Shown here: positions 14,836-23,416 of the stretch, one piece after another
Position numbering within the stretch: position 1 is the first letter of the stretch
Layout: each line of letters opens with the position of its first letter
Made by a program: the position numbers and the translations under genes
Notes under the pieces: generated by a model
Seen by the model: only the letters and a program-made list of their open reading frames with translations
The model's database searches: none
Told to the model about the DNA's origin: nothing
From: Enterococcus casseliflavus NBRC 100478
GTDB lineage: Bacteria; Bacillota; Bacilli; Lactobacillales; Enterococcaceae
Direction: 5' to 3'
Length of the DNA: 64,000 nt
Assembly (NCBI RefSeq): GCF_001544095.1
Contig: NZ_BCPT01000009.1
Coordinates: 81,376 to 145,375 of the forward strand

Positions 14836-16218
14836 TCAATTTATATCTTTAAAAATTTTTATTAAACGTTCCTGCCAATGATGGGCTTCCTTTTTCTCGG
14901 GCAGCTGTTCTTCACCCGCTATTTCGATCCCGTCATTGTCGCAACAATAAGGATTCTCCTGGGCTTCCTCTCCGAAATGCGCCAGTAAAAATTGTCGGCG
15001 ACAACCTGTAAAATGAATATAAGCCAACATTTTCTGTAATTGTTCTTGTTTTTGCTGTTCATTGCGTTTTAATGTTTCCAGCCAAAAGGAAGTTCCCAAC
15101 TCTTTCATTTTTTGCTGCCACTTTTCTTGCAACGGTGTCAAGGGTTCTTTCCTCTTCTCCTGAACCATTCGTTCTAAAGCAAGGCGTTCTTCTTTGTTTT
15201 CTCGCTGAAAGAAGTAATGGATCTGCTCATCATGTTCCTGATAAAGCAAAATCGCATTGCTTTGTTTGCCGTCACGACCAGCTCGCCCGATTTCTTGACT
15301 GTAATTCTCTAATGAATCAGGTAGATCATAATGGATCACAAAGCGAATATCTTCCTTATTGATCCCCATCCCAAACGCATTGGTAGCAACGAGTAATTTT
15401 AATTTATTCTGAGAAAACTGCTGCTGCAACGTTTTTCTTTGATCACTCGCGAGACCACCATGATAATAGCCTACCAAATAGCGCTGACGCAGTTTGTTAT
15501 AGACTTCTTCGACTTTGCTTCTTGTGGAACAGTAGATGATCCCAGCCCCGCCTAAGCGGCTGAGATAGTCTGCTAATGCCGCATCTTTGTCTGTCGTTTG
15601 CTCTACGAACAAGCCGATATTGCTGCGGTTCATCGAATAACGGTAGACATTGGCGTTCTTTGCTAATAATACTTGCCGTATGTCTGCTTCCACTTGTGCT
15701 GTTGCTGTAGCCGTCAATGCTAACGTAACGGGTGCCTTCAAGCGTTTCTTTACTTCACCAAGCTGCAAGTACTCTGGTCGAAAATCAATGCCCCATTGCG
15801 AAACACAATGGGCTTCATCCACCACGAGCATGGCGATCTTAACCTGTTCCAATTGATGCAAAACAGCTTCTTGTACGATCATTTCTGGACTTAAAAACAA
15901 AAACTTGTACTTCTGCAAATGCTGCATCACATACTGGCGATCAGCAAGGTCCAATTGACTATTAAACGCAATCGCGCGTTTTTCCCCTTGCTTTTGTAAG
16001 CCGTAGACTTGATCTTCCATCAAAGAGACTAACGGCGAGATAATGATCACGATCCCGTCTACTAGGTACCCTGGCAGCTGATAGCACAGACTTTTGCCAT
16101 TCCCAGTAGGCAGAATCGCTAACGTATCTTGCTGTGCTAAAACACTTTCGATGACTTCTTTTTGTCCTTGGCGGAATGTTTTGAAACCAAAATACTGATT
16201 CAGTGCATCTTCTAACAT
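14836..16218 (-). CDS. recQ: RecQ-family ATP-dependent DNA helicase (short RecS-like form)
   Basis: A 460-residue helicase. The motifs are FRQGQKEVI (motif 0), LPTGNGKS (Walker A, residues 36-43), DEAHCVSQWG (residues 134-143), TATATAQ (motif III), and VATNAFGMGINKEDIRFVIHYD with GRAGRDG (motifs V-VI). The RQC winged helix and HRDC domains of full-length RecQ are missing. A zinc region is only partial: one Cys (TGCRRQF) and a CC pair (PYCCDND). This matches the shorter RecS/YpbC form of Bacillus, which is also encoded after ypbB. It overlaps the ypbB-like stop by 7 bases, so the pair is co-translated. Confidence 0.92.
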   Translation of the reverse strand: MLEDALNQYFGFKTFRQGQKEVIESVLAQQDTLAILPTGNGKSLCYQLPGYLVDGIVIIISPLVSLMEDQVYGLQKQGEKRAIAFNSQLDLADRQYVMQHLQKYKFLFLSPEMIVQEAVLHQLEQVKIAMLVVDEAHCVSQWGIDFRPEYLQLGEVKKRLKAPVTLALTATATAQVEADIRQVLLAKNANVYRYSMNRSNIGLFVEQTTDKDAALADYLSRLGGAGIIYCSTRSKVEEVYNKLRQRYLVGYYHGGLASDQRKTLQQQFSQNKLKLLVATNAFGMGINKEDIRFVIHYDLPDSLENYSQEIGRAGRDGKQSNAILLYQEHDEQIHYFFQRENKEERLALERMVQEKRKEPLTPLQEKWQQKMKELGTSFWLETLKRNEQQKQEQLQKMLAYIHFTGCRRQFLLAHFGEEAQENPYCCDNDGIEIAGEEQLPEKKEAHHWQERLIKIFKDIN

Positions 16219-17207
16219 CGAATCCCCCGCTTCTGAGCAATCTGTAACAAACGAATCGTCAAAAAATCAGTCGTAAGAAGCGCCTGTAATTCTTGATAGC
16301 TATTTTTCCAAGAAGCTTCTGGCAGCTTTTTCAACAACGCTGTATCAAAGCGCTGAAAAGGAAACGTTGGATCAAGCAATGCCCACTCAATCAAATGATC
16401 ATTAACAGTTCCTCGTTTGATCCTTCTTTTTTCCATAATCTGCTCGACAGAATCGCCTCGCAAAAACAATGATCGGCTTTCCACCATGCTTTGGTTTAAA
16501 TTTCTCTTTAGAAAAGGCGACAATCCTCGAAACAGGATCGTCAGGGGCGTTTTTTCGATCAAGGTTAAAAATTGATGGATCGAAGCTCCTACATAAAGAG
16601 TGTCCCAAGGCTTACTTTGAACATTTTCTGGTAAAAGCTGAAAAAACGCCTGCCCTAGAATATCTGGACCCGATAAGGTGCCCGCTAAAAAATCTGCCAC
16701 TTCTGCGGGAAGCTGGTCAAAAATTGCTGATAGCTCTTGATACAGGCACTTTTTGATGTCAGGATCGTGACGGATCAGCTGACGGACAGGTTCTGTATAG
16801 AGTGGCGTGTTTTCAACGGGAATATACTGATTGGTCACGCCTTGATACGCAGCTGCTTGAACCAGCAGCCGAACAAAACGCCAAGCCTCCTCCGTCGTTC
16901 GTCCATAACGAAAGTAATTCGCATACCGCAACAATCGTTCACCTGGCTGCTGGCTGTTTATAGCGGTCGTTTTGAGCAGCAGACCATCTGAATCTCGACT
17001 TAGAGCCCCTCGTTGGATCAAGTCAGCGAGCGTCTGTTGATACGCTTTCTCATTCAACTGGGGCAACGATTGAAAGAGACCTAAGCGATCATAAAAAAAG
17101 GCATAACTCAAGACAGAGCTAGTACGCTTACCAATGAGAATTTGATAAAGTGTTGATGGGCGCAGCTTGTCAGTATCAGAAAACAGCGCTAAAATAAAAG
17201 AATCCAT
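16212..17207 (-). CDS. YpbB-like helix-turn-helix protein, partner of RecQ/RecS
   Basis: A 331-residue protein starting at ATG 17207 behind a GGAGGGG site (the frame itself opens at 17240). The N-terminus (FILALFSDTDKLRPSTLYQILIGKR) and the C-terminal EQIMEKRRIKRGTVNDHLIEWALL helix-turn-helix match the YpbB family, which is encoded upstream of recS in Firmicutes. The C-terminal domain is the type found fused to RecQ helicases elsewhere, so a role helping the helicase bind DNA is a reasonable inference. It is divergent from the ferredoxin gene, with only 26 bases between the two starts. Confidence 0.8.
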   Translation of the reverse strand: MDSFILALFSDTDKLRPSTLYQILIGKRTSSVLSYAFFYDRLGLFQSLPQLNEKAYQQTLADLIQRGALSRDSDGLLLKTTAINSQQPGERLLRYANYFRYGRTTEEAWRFVRLLVQAAAYQGVTNQYIPVENTPLYTEPVRQLIRHDPDIKKCLYQELSAIFDQLPAEVADFLAGTLSGPDILGQAFFQLLPENVQSKPWDTLYVGASIHQFLTLIEKTPLTILFRGLSPFLKRNLNQSMVESRSLFLRGDSVEQIMEKRRIKRGTVNDHLIEWALLDPTFPFQRFDTALLKKLPEASWKNSYQELQALLTTDFLTIRLLQIAQKRGIRC

Positions 17208-17233
17208 ATTTCCCCTCCAGAAAGGACTAAAAA

Positions 17234-17449
17234 ATGTCACAACGCTGTAAAATTATTCCTGAGCGCTGCATTGCTTGTGGCCTATGTGCGATCTATGCCC
17301 CCGAGATCTTCGATTATGATGAAGACGGGATCGTTTTATTTGCCCAAGAACCGAATGCTCGGCAACAGTTTATCATAGAAGACCAACAAGAAAAAGTCAA
17401 AACTGCTTATCGTAAATGCCCTACCCGTGCGATTATCATGGAAAAATAA
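17234..17449 (+). CDS. fer: [4Fe-4S] ferredoxin
   Basis: A 71-residue ferredoxin. Cys 12, 15 and 18 (CIACGLC) and Cys 62 (KCPTRAI) provide the four ligands of a single [4Fe-4S] cluster. The segment YAPEIFDYDEDGI is typical of the Fer type of Firmicutes. It is a soluble one-electron carrier; its partners are not encoded nearby. AAAGGAC precedes the ATG. The promoter must overlap the start of the divergent ypbB-like gene because the gap is only 26 bases. Confidence 0.93.
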   Translation: MSQRCKIIPERCIACGLCAIYAPEIFDYDEDGIVLFAQEPNARQQFIIEDQQEKVKTAYRKCPTRAIIMEK

Positions 17450-17508
17450 AAAAAGCCGACCTGCCATTGACAGACCTTTCGTCTGCAACAGCAAGTCGGC
17501 TCATTTTT
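17450..17508. terminator. Bidirectional terminator between ferredoxin and ribU
   Basis: The outer stem AGCCGAC (17454-17460) pairs with GTCGGCT (17495-17501), with an inner CAGAC/GTCTG hairpin. It is flanked by an A run on the left and a T run on the right, so it serves both converging genes. Confidence 0.82.
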
Positions 17509-18102
17509 TTATTTTCCTATAGCAGAATGATGGGGCTGCTTACGAGCCAACCATGGCAGCAGTTTGGCGTGAAGTGCTAAAAAGACAGCACTGACGATTG
17601 CGCCTTTGACCAAATTGAAAGGTAAGATCCCGATCGCCACATATTGCGGCAAAGACATTCCTAAAAATTGATCGGCTGTGACCCCGAAAAAGCGCAGGTA
17701 AAGCGGTGTGATCACAAATAGGTTCGCCACACTCATAAAAATCGTTACCGACAAGATACCGCTGATGACACCAACCATTTTGTTTTTGGTGTGAATACCT
17801 TTGCGGAAAAAGTAGTACATTGGCAAAGTAAAGGCACATGATGCTAAAAAGCTTGCCGTATCCCCCACCATATCAGTAGGTGAAAAACCAGATAAGAACA
17901 AATGCAGCACCGAACGAATGAAAGCAGTCAATACCCCGCTCCAAGGACCAAATAAAAACATCATGATCATCACGGGAATATCACTAAAATCGATCTTTAA
18001 AAAGCTGAATGCTGGGAAAATCGGAAAAGCGATAAATTGCAAAATTGTTCCCATAGCAGCACACATGGCGATCGTCACCATTTTTCTTGTTTTGTTGTTC
18101 AT
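17509..18102 (-). CDS. ribU: Riboflavin ECF transporter substrate-binding subunit RibU
   Basis: A 197-residue integral membrane protein with about six segments. The sequences MCAAMGTILQFIAFPIF, IDFSDIPVMIMMFLFGPWSG and DTASFLASCAFTLPMYY are characteristic of RibU. It binds riboflavin and works with the shared EcfA/A'/T module, whose genes are elsewhere. An FMN riboswitch and a terminator precede it, which confirms the substrate. ATG 18102 has TTAGGAGGATTTA upstream. Expression should fall when FMN is plentiful. Confidence 0.93.
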   Translation of the reverse strand: MNNKTRKMVTIAMCAAMGTILQFIAFPIFPAFSFLKIDFSDIPVMIMMFLFGPWSGVLTAFIRSVLHLFLSGFSPTDMVGDTASFLASCAFTLPMYYFFRKGIHTKNKMVGVISGILSVTIFMSVANLFVITPLYLRFFGVTADQFLGMSLPQYVAIGILPFNLVKGAIVSAVFLALHAKLLPWLARKQPHHSAIGK

Positions 18103-18181
18103 CAGTATAAATCCTCCTAAGTTCAGGATTCCTCTTCAAACGAACCTATTAAATTTCCTCGGCTTTCTTGTCGGCGCCAGA

Positions 18182-18226
18182 CAAAAAATGCCCTCTTTTT
18201 TCCACAGGGAAAAAAGAGGGCATTCG
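18182..18226 (-). terminator. Expression-platform terminator of the FMN riboswitch
   Basis: A perfect 17-base stem (18187-18203 with 18208-18224, loop of 4 bases) followed on the minus strand by six T. It lies between the aptamer and ribU, so ligand-bound RNA would end here before the coding region. Confidence 0.9.
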
Positions 18227-18257
18227 AAATAGCCATAAGCAAATCAAATACGCTCTA

Positions 18258-18374
18258 TCTTCTTTATCCAGACTGTACTGTCGGTATCGGAATTTCACCG
18301 ATTCAGCTATTTCCGAAGAAATAGGTCGTGGACTATAACCACCGGTCGGGAATTGCACCCTGCCCCTGAAGACG
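18258..18374 (-). ncRNA. FMN riboswitch (RFN element)
   Basis: Read on the minus strand, the conserved blocks occur in order: TCTTCAGGGGCAGGGTG, then AATTCCCGACCGGTGGT, then AGTCCACGAC, GGTGAAATTCCGATACCGAC and AGTACAGTCTGGAT. The TCTTC at the 5' end and GAAGA at the 3' end close the P1 stem. All the junction sequences of the RFN aptamer are present. It controls ribU through the strong terminator that follows. Confidence 0.96.
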
Positions 18375-18402
18375 AACCTTTATTCTATTTATTACATGTT
18401 CT

Positions 18403-18430
18403 ATTATACACAAAATCTAAAAATTAACAA
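18403..18430 (-). promoter_or_regulatory. Promoter of the ribU riboswitch transcript
   Basis: On the minus strand, TTGTTA (18425-18430) and a perfect TATAAT (18403-18408) are 16 bases apart. The start point would lie about 20 bases before the FMN aptamer. Confidence 0.7.
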
Positions 18431-18456
18431 TAGTTACGTTTTCAGATACTTTTCAA

Positions 18457-19173
18457 CTATTTTGCACTATTTTTCAGCTGACTGACTTCCTTCTTCGACA
18501 ATTCTCGATATTCCCCTGGACGAAGACCTTTCAAATCTAACGGACCATAATTTTCCCGTTTTAATTTTTGCACAGGCAAACCAACTGCTTTTAACATATT
18601 TTTGACTTGATGGTTGCGTCCTTCGTGGATCGTCAATTGCACAATACTAGATTGCGCTGTTTGGTCTGTCGACAAGATCTCAAAGCGAGCAGGTGCCGTC
18701 TTACGACCTTCGATCCGAATCCCTTTTGTCAATGGAAGCAGCTGCTTTTTATCCGCAATCCCTTTGACTTTGGCAACGTACACTTTGTCGACTTCGTGTT
18801 TCGGATGCATCAGTGTCTGTGACAATTCCCCATCATTTGTCAGCAATAACAAACCAGAGGTATCATAGTCCAAGCGCCCGACGGGATACACCCGTTCAGG
18901 AACTTCAGCAAAATAATCCAAAACGACTTTGCGCTTTTTATCATCCGTTACAGCTGAGATCACACCACGAGGTTTGTAGAATAGATAATAGACGTGTTGT
19001 TCTTGTTCGATTGGTACACCATCGACTTCAACAACATCTTTTGAGCTAACTTGGACCCCTAATTCTTTGATCACTTGCCCGTTGACACGCACTCGGCCTT
19101 CAGTTATCAATCCTTCAGCTTTTCTTCTTGAGGTGATGCCAGCATGGGCAATCACTTTTTGCAAACGTTCCAT
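18457..19173 (-). CDS. rluB: 23S rRNA pseudouridine synthase, RsuA/RluB family
   Basis: A 238-residue protein. An N-terminal S4 RNA-binding domain (RLQKVIAHAGITSRRKAEGLI) precedes the RsuA-type catalytic domain with GRLDYDTSGLLLLTNDG; the catalytic Asp is residue 102. The enzyme converts a uridine in 23S rRNA (around helix 80-93 in RluB) to pseudouridine. The frame opens at 19179, but ATG 19173 has AAGGAG at the right distance. It is the last gene of xerD-scpA-scpB-rluB, a conserved Firmicute order. Confidence 0.92.
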   Translation of the reverse strand: MERLQKVIAHAGITSRRKAEGLITEGRVRVNGQVIKELGVQVSSKDVVEVDGVPIEQEQHVYYLFYKPRGVISAVTDDKKRKVVLDYFAEVPERVYPVGRLDYDTSGLLLLTNDGELSQTLMHPKHEVDKVYVAKVKGIADKKQLLPLTKGIRIEGRKTAPARFEILSTDQTAQSSIVQLTIHEGRNHQVKNMLKAVGLPVQKLKRENYGPLDLKGLRPGEYRELSKKEVSQLKNSAK

Positions 19174-19175
19174 CT

Positions 19176-19760
19176 TCATTCTCCTTCTGTTTCTGCTTGT
19201 TTGTAGCGGTCGTAAAAAAGATCAAACGGTGCATCTTCTTCAAGTTCATCTTCCATGGATTGGATATCGGGTAATTCAGCCAAACTTTTTAAGCCAAAAT
19301 AATCCATAAAGTATTCCGTCGTACCATATAGGATCGCTCGTCCTGGTCCGTCAACGCGGCCTTTTTCTTCAATCAGTCGTTTTGCCACCAATTTTTGAAC
19401 CGATCCGCTAGATTGGACGCCGCGGATCTCTTCTACTTCCATCCGAGTGATCGGCTGCTTGTAAGCAATGATCGACAACGTTTCTAAAGCGGCCTGAGAC
19501 AACGAGCTGCCCATCGGTGATTCAGCATATTTCTTCAATAAAGGGGCAAATTGTTTCTTGGTGGTCAAAATAAAATGATTGCCCACTTCAAGAATATGCA
19601 ACGCAGTATGTTCATTTTCTTCATATTGCTGATTTAGTTCCTGCAAATGCTGATAGACACTGGCAGTATTGCTTTTGACTAAGTAACTCAATTCTTCAAG
19701 TCCGATCCCCTCATCACCGACGACGAATAAGATCGCTTCTAATTCACTATATTTACTCAT
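19176..19760 (-). CDS. scpB: Segregation and condensation protein B
   Basis: A 194-residue ScpB with two winged-helix domains: YSELEAILFVVGDEGIGLEEL at the start, then ALETLSIIAYKQPITRMEVEEIRGVQSSGSV in the centre (in parts). ScpB dimers bind ScpA and SMC to form the condensin that organises the chromosome. The start is ATG 19760, inside the last codons of scpA (ATGAGTAA overlap); a longer frame to 19796 lies within scpA and was rejected. Confidence 0.93.
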   Translation of the reverse strand: MSKYSELEAILFVVGDEGIGLEELSYLVKSNTASVYQHLQELNQQYEENEHTALHILEVGNHFILTTKKQFAPLLKKYAESPMGSSLSQAALETLSIIAYKQPITRMEVEEIRGVQSSGSVQKLVAKRLIEEKGRVDGPGRAILYGTTEYFMDYFGLKSLAELPDIQSMEDELEEDAPFDLFYDRYKQAETEGE

Positions 19761-20502
19761 CTTCTTTACCTGTTGGATAGAGCAGAATCGACGCATAATT
19801 GTCTGATTGCTCTACTCGAATCGTTCCTTTTTTCATTAATTCTAACAGTGCCATAAAGGTCACCACAACTTCTGTTTTATTGTAGGTCGTAAAAAACGAA
19901 TCAAAGCTGCGGCCTTTTTTAGCACTGACATGTTGCATCTCCAGCTGAATCGCCGCCATCTTTTCATCGATGGTGCTTTCATCAGGAGAAATTTTGGTTT
20001 CTAGTACTTGGCGATTTTTCTTTTTCTCGATCATTTTTTGAAAAGCCAAAAAGAGATCGATCGTATTGAATTGATTGGCTCTTAACTGATCTTCTTCCTC
20101 TTTGTATTCATCGACATCCATCGGATCTTTCGTATAATACAAACTGCGCTCTTCCGCTTTTTCGGAAAGCTGCTCGGCTGCATACTTAAATTTGCGGTAT
20201 TCTAGCAGCTGTGCCACCAGCATATCCCGTGGATCTTCTTCGTACTCTTCCACTTCAGCAATCAGCTCTTGTTTCGGTAACAGCATCTGGCTTTTGATCG
20301 CCATCAGAGTTGCCGCCATGACTAAATATTCACCAGCGACTTCTAATTCTAAAATTTTCATGGCATGGATATACTGCATGTATTGTTCGGTGATGGTTGC
20401 AACTGGAATGTCATAAACATCGATTTCCAGTTTTTTGATCAAATGAAGCAGCAAATCCAACGGTCCTTCAAAGACAGCTAATTTTATTTTGATTTCTTCC
20501 AT
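19753..20502 (-). CDS. scpA: Segregation and condensation protein A (kleisin)
   Basis: A 249-residue kleisin. It begins IKLAVFEGPLDLLLHLIKKLEIDVYDIPVATIT (seen in parts), the ScpA hallmark, and ends in a winged helix (VVVTFMALLELMKKGTIRVEQ) that binds the SMC head. It bridges the two SMC heads and recruits ScpB. ATG 20502 has a GAGG site. It lies 14 bases after xerD. Confidence 0.94.
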   Translation of the reverse strand: MEEIKIKLAVFEGPLDLLLHLIKKLEIDVYDIPVATITEQYMQYIHAMKILELEVAGEYLVMAATLMAIKSQMLLPKQELIAEVEEYEEDPRDMLVAQLLEYRKFKYAAEQLSEKAEERSLYYTKDPMDVDEYKEEEDQLRANQFNTIDLFLAFQKMIEKKKNRQVLETKISPDESTIDEKMAAIQLEMQHVSAKKGRSFDSFFTTYNKTEVVVTFMALLELMKKGTIRVEQSDNYASILLYPTGKEDE

Positions 20503-20516
20503 TCCATCCTCGATTT

Positions 20517-21407
20517 CTAGGCGCGCGGAAAGTGCTGCTTGTACACTTCCGTCATCCGTTTCTTCGTTATATGCGTGTAAATCTGAGTGGTCGAGATATC
20601 TGCGTGTCCTAACAGCTCTTGAACCGTTCGCAGATCTGCGCCGTTTTCTAATAGATGAGTCGCAAAACTATGGCGCAGCGTATGGGGAGTCACATTTTTG
20701 GTGATCCCAGCTTGTCGAACCAAGGCTTTTAAATTTTTCCAGATCCCTTGACGAGACAGCTGCGTACCGTGGTTGTTTACAAACAGGTGGCTTTCATCCG
20801 GTGTTTTTCTCGTCAAATACGGACGTGCATCGCTGAGATATGTTTCGATCCATTGAATCGCTAAATCCCCTAGTGGGACGATCCGTTCTTTGTCGCCTTT
20901 CCCGGTTGTTTGCAACAAGCCCATACTTAAATGCAAATCATTCAATTTCAAACCGATCAACTCGCTGACGCGCAAGCCTGTCGCATACATCACTTCCAAA
21001 ATCGCTCGATCACGAATACCCAACACCGCTCGCGTATCTGGTGTTTCGATCAAGCGCTCCACTTCCTGCAAACTCAAAGTATCAGGTAGCTTCTGCTGTT
21101 TTTTCGGCGAATCAATATGCTGCATCGGATCATGATCTGTCAACCGTTCTTGACGCAAATATTGATGGAATCTTCGCAAACTGGAAACCATCCGAATCAC
21201 GGTTGCCGAGGATTTTCCCGCCTCTTGCAGACTTTGCAAAAAAGACAAAACGATCACTCGGTCGATCTGTTGCCACTGCGTCACTTGTTTTTTTTGTAAA
21301 AACGCAAGATACTGTTGCAGATCCCGCTGGTAGCTGGCACGGGTATTTTGGGATAGCCCGCGCTCAATGGTCAAATAATGAAGATAATCAATAATTTGTT
21401 CGTTCAT
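20517..21407 (-). CDS. xerD: Site-specific tyrosine recombinase XerD
   Basis: A 296-residue recombinase with Arg 146 (TGLRVSE), Lys 170, His 242 and Arg 245 (HTLRHSFATHLL), His 268 (LGHADI) and Tyr 277 (IYTHIT). With a XerC partner it resolves chromosome dimers at dif. The chromosomal neighbourhood (scpA, scpB, rluB) and the typical Xer length distinguish it from the phage integrase at 8717. A GAGGAAG site precedes ATG 21407. Confidence 0.93.
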   Translation of the reverse strand: MNEQIIDYLHYLTIERGLSQNTRASYQRDLQQYLAFLQKKQVTQWQQIDRVIVLSFLQSLQEAGKSSATVIRMVSSLRRFHQYLRQERLTDHDPMQHIDSPKKQQKLPDTLSLQEVERLIETPDTRAVLGIRDRAILEVMYATGLRVSELIGLKLNDLHLSMGLLQTTGKGDKERIVPLGDLAIQWIETYLSDARPYLTRKTPDESHLFVNNHGTQLSRQGIWKNLKALVRQAGITKNVTPHTLRHSFATHLLENGADLRTVQELLGHADISTTQIYTHITKKRMTEVYKQHFPRA

Positions 21408-21523
21408 GGGGCTTCCTCTACTTTCAGCTTTTTTATCATATCAAATTCTGGCTCGTTTAGATAGTAGCTTGCCAACAAAAAAAGAGGCATCTACCCGTAT
21501 CTTTTGCCCAAGGAAACACCCGA

Positions 21524-21552
21524 ATCATAGCAGATTTTTTGGTTTCTTTCAA
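21524..21552 (-). promoter_or_regulatory. Promoter of xerD-scpA-scpB-rluB
   Basis: On the minus strand TTGAAA (21547-21552) and TATGAT (21524-21529) are 17 bases apart, with TGC extending the -10. The rest of the 234-base gap between xerD and fur shows no gene. Confidence 0.72.
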
Positions 21553-21641
21553 ATTGGAAAAAAGAGCACTCTTCCTATTGAAACCATCTGACTATCATTC
21601 GGGTGATAACAAAATTTTTTCAAATTGCCCAGCTACAGACA

Positions 21642-22091
21642 CTAGGCTTTGTTTTGGCATTTTTGGCAGACACCATGAAATGTCAACCGATGATCCTTTA
21701 CTAAAAAATGGTACTTTTGTTCGACGATCTCTTCGACACTGCCCAACAGATCCTCTTCAACCTCTTCGATATTGCCGCATTCCAAACACAACAAGTGATG
21801 ATGGAAATGTTTGGCGCCTTCTTTACGTAGGTCATAACGAGCGACACCGTCATTAAAACTGACTTTATCGACGATTTTCAAATCCGTCAAAATCTCCAAT
21901 GTTCGATAGACGGTTGCTAAGCCAATCTCAGAATTTTTTTTGCGCACAAAGAAGAAAATCTCTTCGGCGGATAAATGATCTTTCTCATTTTCTAATAAGA
22001 CCAACAACGTCGCTTCTCGCTGAGGAGTTAATTTGAACCCCGACTCGTGCAATTGTTTCTTGGTCTTTTTTAACGCTGCTGTTGTGTTCAT
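21642..22091 (-). CDS. fur: Ferric uptake regulator Fur
   Basis: A 149-residue Fur protein. The DNA-binding half contains FKLTPQREATLLVLLENEKDHLSAEEIF and GLATVYRTLEILT (in parts). The metal half has HFHHHLLCLECG, with a zinc CxxC, then a second CQKC near the C-terminus. The sequence resembles Bacillus Fur more than PerR or Zur (for example LENE.DHLSAE and ATVYRTLE). It represses iron-uptake genes when Fe(II) is high. PerR-type and palindromic sites lie upstream, suggesting oxidative or auto-control. Confidence 0.88.
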   Translation of the reverse strand: MNTTAALKKTKKQLHESGFKLTPQREATLLVLLENEKDHLSAEEIFFFVRKKNSEIGLATVYRTLEILTDLKIVDKVSFNDGVARYDLRKEGAKHFHHHLLCLECGNIEEVEEDLLGSVEEIVEQKYHFLVKDHRLTFHGVCQKCQNKA

Positions 22092-22110
22092 AGTTGCCTC
22101 CGTATGCCGC

Positions 22111-22177
22111 TAATTTATAACGATTCTAATTTGAGTGAGAATCACTCAAGACAAACATTGTAATCATTATAAATTAG
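22111..22177. promoter_or_regulatory. Nested operator dyads upstream of fur
   Basis: CTAATTTATAACGATT (22111-22126) and its near-complement ending in TTATAAATTAG (to 22177) frame the perfect palindrome TTGAGTGA-GAA-TCACTCAA at 22131-22149. The outer copy, read on the minus strand, contains TTATAATGATTACAA, one mismatch from the PerR box consensus. The other copy has two mismatches. Confidence 0.65.
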
Positions 22178-22200
22178 AACAGCAAAAGAAACAAGTATTC

Positions 22201-23064
22201 TCAATTAGGTTTTTTAACAAGAATCGTAAAGCCATCTTTTTGCTCAATCAAACGCTGTTTCATCAAGGTTCCTAACGCCCGTTTAAATTGGCCTTTACTA
22301 ATACCAAAAGTTTGTAAAATCTCTTCTGGTGCTGATTTATCGGTAAAAGGAATTTTATTTTCTGATGCTCGTTCTAAAAAGGTTAGGACCATGGCGGCAT
22401 CATTTGAAATCGCCTCGTGGGCTCTTGGTTTCAACGAAAGGTTCAAGACGCCATCTGGACGAACCCCAATCACTCGTCCTTTGACAACTTCCCCAAGACG
22501 CGGCTCTTGATAGCGCTCTGATGGGTGGACGAAGCCAATATAAAAATCATCCGTCAATAAGTAGGTTCCCGCTAGTTTTAAGCGATACACGGTACCTGTA
22601 ACATCTTGATTCTTCATCTGTTCCGTACCATTCTTACTCAGTGCCTTGAAGATTTTCTCATCTGCTAACGAAGCCCATATACGCTCTTTGTCGTCGACGC
22701 GCAAGCTGACCATCAAACGATCGCCTTTTTTGGGCCAAAGTTCCCGCATTGTTGGCAATTCATCTAATGAAACCACCATGTCCTTGTCTTTTAAACCGAT
22801 ATCGACGAAAACGCCTAAGTCGCGACGGCTTCCTGTGACTGTACCAAAGGCATAATGCCCTTTGCGGCTTTTCGGAATATTCGTAGTGAGTACATTTTCT
22901 TGCTTTTGGTTTTGATAGCCAAACCCTTCGACGGCTTCACCTAAATGATGTTCGCCTTCTTCCTTGGCTAGTCGGAAGGTAACCCCGCCTTTTTGAACAA
23001 AATAATTCTGTTCATTTTCATCAATGATCAATCCGCTAAATACGGATGCTAATAAGTCTTTCAT
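22201..23064 (-). CDS. cvfB: S1-like RNA-binding regulator CvfB
   Basis: A 287-residue protein of the CvfB/YitL family. It has S1-like OB-fold regions (GTVTGSRRDLGVFVDIGLKDKDMVVS and GEVVKGRVIGVRPDGVLNLSLKPR, in parts) and a C-terminal winged helix (EEILQTFGISKGQFKRALGTLMKQRLI). Family members bind RNA and influence virulence gene expression in staphylococci. ATG 23064 has GAAGGAGAGAATAG upstream. It follows azlD on the same strand with a 34-base gap. Confidence 0.87.
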   Translation of the reverse strand: MKDLLASVFSGLIIDENEQNYFVQKGGVTFRLAKEEGEHHLGEAVEGFGYQNQKQENVLTTNIPKSRKGHYAFGTVTGSRRDLGVFVDIGLKDKDMVVSLDELPTMRELWPKKGDRLMVSLRVDDKERIWASLADEKIFKALSKNGTEQMKNQDVTGTVYRLKLAGTYLLTDDFYIGFVHPSERYQEPRLGEVVKGRVIGVRPDGVLNLSLKPRAHEAISNDAAMVLTFLERASENKIPFTDKSAPEEILQTFGISKGQFKRALGTLMKQRLIEQKDGFTILVKKPN

Positions 23065-23098
23065 CTATTCTCTCCTTCTTCATAAAAACTGCCCGTTG

Positions 23099-23416
23099 CT
23101 AGAAAAAGAAACGCAGCAGTGCCATAGCAATAACACCTGTGATAACGATCTTCATCAAATCTTTTGTATAATACCCCACCAACAATGCTGGGATACAGGC
23201 AATAGTTTCTTTGACTTTCAAGATGGGAAATTGCCCTTCTCGAAAGATCAGCAAATTTTGAACCAACAATGCCGCCAAAATACACAACGGCAAGTAACTC
23301 AAAAAGATGGTGAAAGGTTTTGGAAATACGAGCTTTTTAGAAAATAAAAAAGGAACGATCCGCGGAATCCAAGTAACCAACCCACATGCTAGCATTAGTA
23401 TAACAAAATTAGTCAT
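23099..23416 (-). CDS. azlD: AzlD family branched-chain amino acid exporter subunit
   Basis: A 105-residue membrane protein with about four hydrophobic segments. TNFVILMLACGLVTWIPRIVPF and YLPLCILAALLVQNL are typical of AzlD (in parts). It forms an exporter of branched-chain amino acids with AzlC. Its ATG overlaps the azlC stop by 8 bases, so the subunits are made together. Confidence 0.88.
   Translation of the reverse strand: MTNFVILMLACGLVTWIPRIVPFLFSKKLVFPKPFTIFLSYLPLCILAALLVQNLLIFREGQFPILKVKETIACIPALLVGYYTKDLMKIVITGVIAMALLRFFF

Noticed and set aside
21406..21591. Small plus-strand frame between xerD and fur
   Set aside because: No ribosome-binding site, and it covers the xerD promoter on the other strand.
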